NCBI RefSeq assembly: GCF_001278705.1
Contig: NZ_CP012600.1
Coordinates: 62,190 to 126,189, forward strand
Origin: Bacillus gobiensis
GTDB taxonomy: Bacteria; Bacillota; Bacilli; Bacillales; Bacillaceae
DNA length: 64,000 bases
Direction of reading: 5' to 3'
The notes under the pieces: generated by a model
Seen by the model: the letters and a program-made list of their open reading frames with translations, nothing else
Told to the model about the DNA's origin: nothing
Database searches by the model: none
Translations under genes and position numbers: made by a program
In this document: positions 61,130 to 64,000 of the stretch, piece after piece
How the letters are laid out: each line of letters begins with the position of its first letter
How positions within the stretch are numbered: the stretch's first letter is position 1

Positions 61130-62116
61130 GTGAAACGTAAGAGAAATCTATGGAAGAAGCAAACGACTGTCGTAGTTGTTCTAGCATTGATACTGCTTGT
61201 CGCTTGCGGACAAAATAATACAAGTAATGGGGATGGCCGGAAAGAAACGATCCGAATCGGCTATCAAAAAAGCGGTCCCATTTTGCTGCTAAAAAGCGAA
61301 AAAAAACTGGAAGATGAGCTGGGGAAGCTTGGATACAAAGTCGAATGGTCTGAATTTAACACCGGAGCGTCCATTTTAGAAGCGCTAAATGCCGGCAGCA
61401 TTGACTTTGCTACTGCAGGCGACACTCCTTCCGTATTTGCTGCTTCAAAAGGAATGGACCTGAAATATATTGCCGGCGGTCCGGCTTCACCTTCATCAGA
61501 AGGCATTTTAATAAAAAACGATTCAAACATAAAGTCCATAAAAGATTTAAAAGGAAAACGAGTCGCTTATAATAAAGCCTCAATTTCACAGTATTTTTTA
61601 AATGAAGCGCTAGAGGATGCCGGTCTAAGCATGGAAGATGTTGAGTCTGTTTATTTAAACCCTCCAGATGCCAGCTTAGCATTTGAGCAGGGAGAAGTCG
61701 ACGCATGGGTTATTTGGGATCCATATTTAGCTTCATCAGAAAGCAAAGGAAACAAAGTTCTTCAAAATTCAGCAGGGATAGTCGAAAATCGAACGCTTTT
61801 TATGGCTTCCTCTTCCGTAATTAAAAATGACAAAGAGGTTGTTCATAAAGTAGTAGAGGAGCTTGCCGCTGCTGGTCAAGAGATTAATGAAGATCCGACA
61901 GAAGCAGCATCCCTCTTGTCTGAGGCTACAAATTTACCTGAAGAGATATGGATTAATGTCTTAAAAAGAAAGAAATCCGATGTTAATTATATCGACCAAA
62001 CGATGATAAATGAGCTTCAAAGGCAGGCTGATGGCTTGCAAAAAGCAAAACTGACAGAAAAGCGGGCAAAAATTCAACAATTTGTATGGCAGCCAGATAA
62101 AAAAACAGTTGATTAG
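61130..62116 (+). CDS. ssuA: Sulfonate-binding lipoprotein 1
   Basis: Extracellular binding protein of the sulfonate importer. GTG start after GGAGGGATATCT, signal peptide with lipobox LLVAC, then the NMT1/SsuA fold (IRIGYQKSGPILLLKSEKKL; NAGSIDFATAGDTPSVFAAS; DLKGKRVAYNKASISQYFL; EVDAWVIWDPYLASSESKG). 328 aa. The motifs YQKxG and WVIWDPY are typical of aliphatic sulfonate-binding proteins. Immediately followed by a paralogue with about the same motifs. Confidence 0.92.
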   Translation: MKRKRNLWKKQTTVVVVLALILLVACGQNNTSNGDGRKETIRIGYQKSGPILLLKSEKKLEDELGKLGYKVEWSEFNTGASILEALNAGSIDFATAGDTPSVFAASKGMDLKYIAGGPASPSSEGILIKNDSNIKSIKDLKGKRVAYNKASISQYFLNEALEDAGLSMEDVESVYLNPPDASLAFEQGEVDAWVIWDPYLASSESKGNKVLQNSAGIVENRTLFMASSSVIKNDKEVVHKVVEELAAAGQEINEDPTEAASLLSEATNLPEEIWINVLKRKKSDVNYIDQTMINELQRQADGLQKAKLTEKRAKIQQFVWQPDKKTVD

Positions 62117-62127
62117 GAGAAAATCGT

Positions 62128-63090
62128 ATGAAGAAGAGGAGTCACGTAAAAATAACAATTTTTTTCGTTTTCATTTTCTTGTTCACCTTAACCCTGTCGG
62201 CCTGCGGGAGCGGGAATTCCAACGCAGAAACTAAAGGGACCATAAAAATTGGCTATCAAAAAAACGGCACGACATTGCTGCTGAAAGAAAAAAAGGAATT
62301 GGAAAAAGAACTGAATCAAGATGGTTATCAAGTAGCGTGGTCTGAATTTAGCACGGCAAGCTCGATACTAGAAGCGTTGAATGCCGGAAGCATTGATTTT
62401 GCAAATGCGGGAGATGCCCCATCCATTATGGCACTTTCAAAGGGGATGGATTTTAAATATATTGCCAGTGAGCCGTCCGCGCCAAATACGGAAGGGATTC
62501 TTGTAAGAGGTGATTCTGCGATTCAGTCGATTAAGGATTTAAAAGGGAAAAAGGTAGCTTACAACCAGGCGTCCATTGCCCAATATCTATTAAATCAAAC
62601 TTTATCATCTGCAGGACTAACCATAGATGACGTGAATTCGGTTATTTTGAACCCTCCGGATGCCAGTATTGCATTTGAAAAAGGCGATGTAGATGCATGG
62701 GTCGTTTGGGATCCTTACTTGACGGTCTCAGAAGCGAAAGGCAATAAAATCATATCAACGGCAGAAGGTATCGTACCTTTTCGTTCTTTTTATTTTAGTA
62801 CGAGTAGGATAGCAGAAGAGAACCCGGAGGTCGTGCAAAAAGTTGTTGATCATCTGAATAAAGCAGGGAAAGGCATAAATGAAAACCCTCAAGAGGCCGC
62901 AAAAGTACTTGAAACAAATACGAAAATACCGGCTGAAACATGGATAAATGTGCTGAAGCGAAAAGACTCGAATGCTGTGATTATCGATCAGCAGGCAATT
63001 GATGATTTAACGCAACAAGTAAAAGAGCTTAAGAGAATTCAGTTAATAAAGAAATCTATAAAAATAGAAGATTATATTTGGCAGCCATAG
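62128..63090 (+). CDS. ssuA: Sulfonate-binding lipoprotein 2 (paralogue)
   Basis: Second binding protein directly after the first: signal peptide with lipobox TLSAC, same fold (IKIGYQKNGTTLLLKEKKEL; NAGSIDFANAGDAPSIMALS; DLKGKKVAYNQASIAQYLL; DVDAWVVWDPYLTVSEAKG). 320 aa. The two are clearly tandem duplicates that have diverged, and probably offer different sulfonates to the same permease. ATG with AGGAG upstream; 11-bp gap. Confidence 0.92.
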   Translation: MKKRSHVKITIFFVFIFLFTLTLSACGSGNSNAETKGTIKIGYQKNGTTLLLKEKKELEKELNQDGYQVAWSEFSTASSILEALNAGSIDFANAGDAPSIMALSKGMDFKYIASEPSAPNTEGILVRGDSAIQSIKDLKGKKVAYNQASIAQYLLNQTLSSAGLTIDDVNSVILNPPDASIAFEKGDVDAWVVWDPYLTVSEAKGNKIISTAEGIVPFRSFYFSTSRIAEENPEVVQKVVDHLNKAGKGINENPQEAAKVLETNTKIPAETWINVLKRKDSNAVIIDQQAIDDLTQQVKELKRIQLIKKSIKIEDYIWQP

Positions 63091-63112
63091 TTTAAAAAAG
63101 GAGGAAACCCAG

Positions 63113-63898
63113 GTGAAATACAAACGCACTTCGAACCTATATAATCAGTTTGCCCCATGGCTGATTCCTTTGATATTGCTTCTGCTGTGGCAGTTTACTT
63201 CATCGATTGGATTGCTTGCCGAAAATATCCTGCCATCTCCGGCGGAAGTTGTACTTGCCGGCATCGGGCAAGCCCAATCGGGGGCGCTGTTTGCAAATGT
63301 TCAAGTAAGCTTTTCCAGAGCTTTTGCAGGCTTTCTGATCGGAGGAGGGCTCGGCCTCGTGCTAGGGCTTTTAAACGGAGTTTCTCCTTTCGCCCAAAAA
63401 CATTTAGATACAACGATTCAGATGCTTCGCAACATCCCTCATCTTTCCTTAATCCCAATCGTTATTTTATGGTTTGGTGTAGGAGAGGAAGCGAAAGTTT
63501 TCCTTGTATCCATCGGCGTTTTCTTTCCGATTTATATTAATACGTATCATGGGATTCGTACGGTTGACAAAGGATTAATCGAGATGGGAAAGGTGTATGA
63601 GTTATCGAAATATCATCTGTTTTCGAAAGTGATCTTCGCCGGAGGCCTTCCTTCTATTTTAGTTGGCATCCGATATGCCCTTGGTGTCATGTGGATCACG
63701 TTAATCGTAGCAGAGACTGTGGCAGCAAGCTCCGGTATCGGTTACATGGCTATGAATGCTAGAGAGTTTATGCAGCTGGATGTCGTTGTTCTGGCAATTC
63801 TTCTTTATGCATTATTAGGGAAAGCGGCTGACTCATTAGCCAAATTGCTTGAACGATATTTGTTGAAATGGAATCCGGCTTATCAAAAAATTAAGTAA
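63113..63898 (+). CDS. ssuC: Sulfonate ABC transporter permease
   Basis: Membrane permease of the importer, 261 aa with about six helices (LIPLILLLLWQFTSSIGLL; AGFLIGGGLGLVLGLLNGVS). The EAA region reads YELSKYHLFSKVIFAGGLPS, then GIRYALGVMWITLIVAETVA, matching SsuC/TauC. GTG start with AAAGGAGG upstream. Probably shares both binding proteins. Confidence 0.93.
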   Translation: MKYKRTSNLYNQFAPWLIPLILLLLWQFTSSIGLLAENILPSPAEVVLAGIGQAQSGALFANVQVSFSRAFAGFLIGGGLGLVLGLLNGVSPFAQKHLDTTIQMLRNIPHLSLIPIVILWFGVGEEAKVFLVSIGVFFPIYINTYHGIRTVDKGLIEMGKVYELSKYHLFSKVIFAGGLPSILVGIRYALGVMWITLIVAETVAASSGIGYMAMNAREFMQLDVVVLAILLYALLGKAADSLAKLLERYLLKWNPAYQKIK

Positions 63899-63911
63899 AA
63901 GGAGTATATAA

Positions 63912-64000
63912 ATGGCGAAACGAAAAATGAAGCTGGGGCTTTTCTTGATGGGAGCAGGCCACCATATTGCTTCGTGGAGGCATCCAAATGTAAGGGCAGA
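63912..64000 (+). CDS. Flavin-dependent monooxygenase, NtaA/SnaA/DszA type (3' end outside window)
   Basis: Only the first 29 residues are seen: MAKRKMKLGLFLMGAGHHIA, then SWRHPNVRA. This is the typical N-terminus of NtaA/SnaA/DszA-type luciferase-like monooxygenases, which cleave C-N or C-S bonds and use reduced flavin. ATG 63912 with GGAGTATATA upstream, 13 bp after ssuC, so it belongs to the same operon. Such genes often follow sulfur-uptake genes. The rest is cut off. Confidence 0.75.
   Translation, partial: MAKRKMKLGLFLMGAGHHIASWRHPNVRA

Noticed and set aside
1-64000. tRNA, rRNA, phage, or an intact insertion sequence
   Set aside because: None was recognised on either strand; only the resolvase remnant near 11.6 kb points to mobile DNA.

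Overview
The window looks like a chromosomal segment of a low-GC, endospore-forming Gram-positive bacterium of the Bacillaceae. The signs are strong AGGAGG-type ribosome binding sites, many GTG/TTG starts, lipoboxes with downstream cysteines, and Bacillus-type families: YesM/YesN two-component pairs, a SpoIISA-like toxin, DUF1659/DUF2922, YugP-like peptidase, TuaH-like glycosyltransferase, AspT-like permease, PepF, RecQ and SsuBACD-like genes. No rRNA, tRNA, phage module or intact insertion sequence was seen.

Region 1 (1-13.4 kb) appears to be a fructan/sugar region. It holds a YesM-like sensor kinase (cut by the window edge), a YesN-like regulator, a secreted lipoprotein GH32 fructosidase with an unusual active-site neighbourhood, a three-gene sugar ABC importer without its own ATPase, and a levansucrase (sacB) that carries a lipobox. 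A reverse-strand MGT-type glycosyltransferase sits inside it. Between the importer and sacB are a coiled-coil protein, a frameshifted YcxB-like gene, a possibly broken small ORF and a serine-resolvase remnant. A second, degraded levansucrase C-terminus lies 44 kb away, behind recQ (57.2 kb).

Region 2 (13.7-30 kb) is mixed metabolism: AraC regulators, a MATE exporter, a metallophosphoesterase, a VOC protein, an M20 peptidase with a tandemly duplicated 3' end, an AspT-like permease, a D-2-hydroxyacid dehydrogenase paired with a Cys-His-Asp fold protein, a small kinase, a histidine phosphatase, a methyltransferase whose best start codon is ATA, a Zn-peptidase, a SpoIISA-like toxin with a tiny downstream ORF as candidate antitoxin, and cardiolipin synthase.

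Region 3 (29.9-34.4 kb) is a Fur-box-preceded iron(III)-chelate ABC importer (binding lipoprotein, two permeases, ATPase), then a DUF1659/DUF2922 pair. Region 4 (34.5-47.7 kb) has a second MATE exporter, a TuaH-like glycosyltransferase, several VOC proteins, a truncated AraC protein, a VOC/AlkC-like/TetR operon with a palindromic operator candidate, oligoendopeptidase F, a MarR-MMPL efflux operon with a clear promoter and operator candidate, and a GNAT acetyltransferase.

Region 5 (47.8-51 kb) is a xylulokinase with a promoter and palindromic operator, a 13-copy tandem array of about 41-bp units, and a LacI-type regulator. Region 6 (51-57.4 kb) has HAD phosphatases, a cupin, a DinB-like protein, DUF421 and DUF523 proteins, and recQ. 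Region 7 (57.6-64 kb, running off the window) is a sulfonate-type sulfur scavenging cluster: LysR regulator, a NifX-like small protein, SsuB, SsuD, two tandem SsuA-like lipoproteins, SsuC and the start of another flavin monooxygenase.
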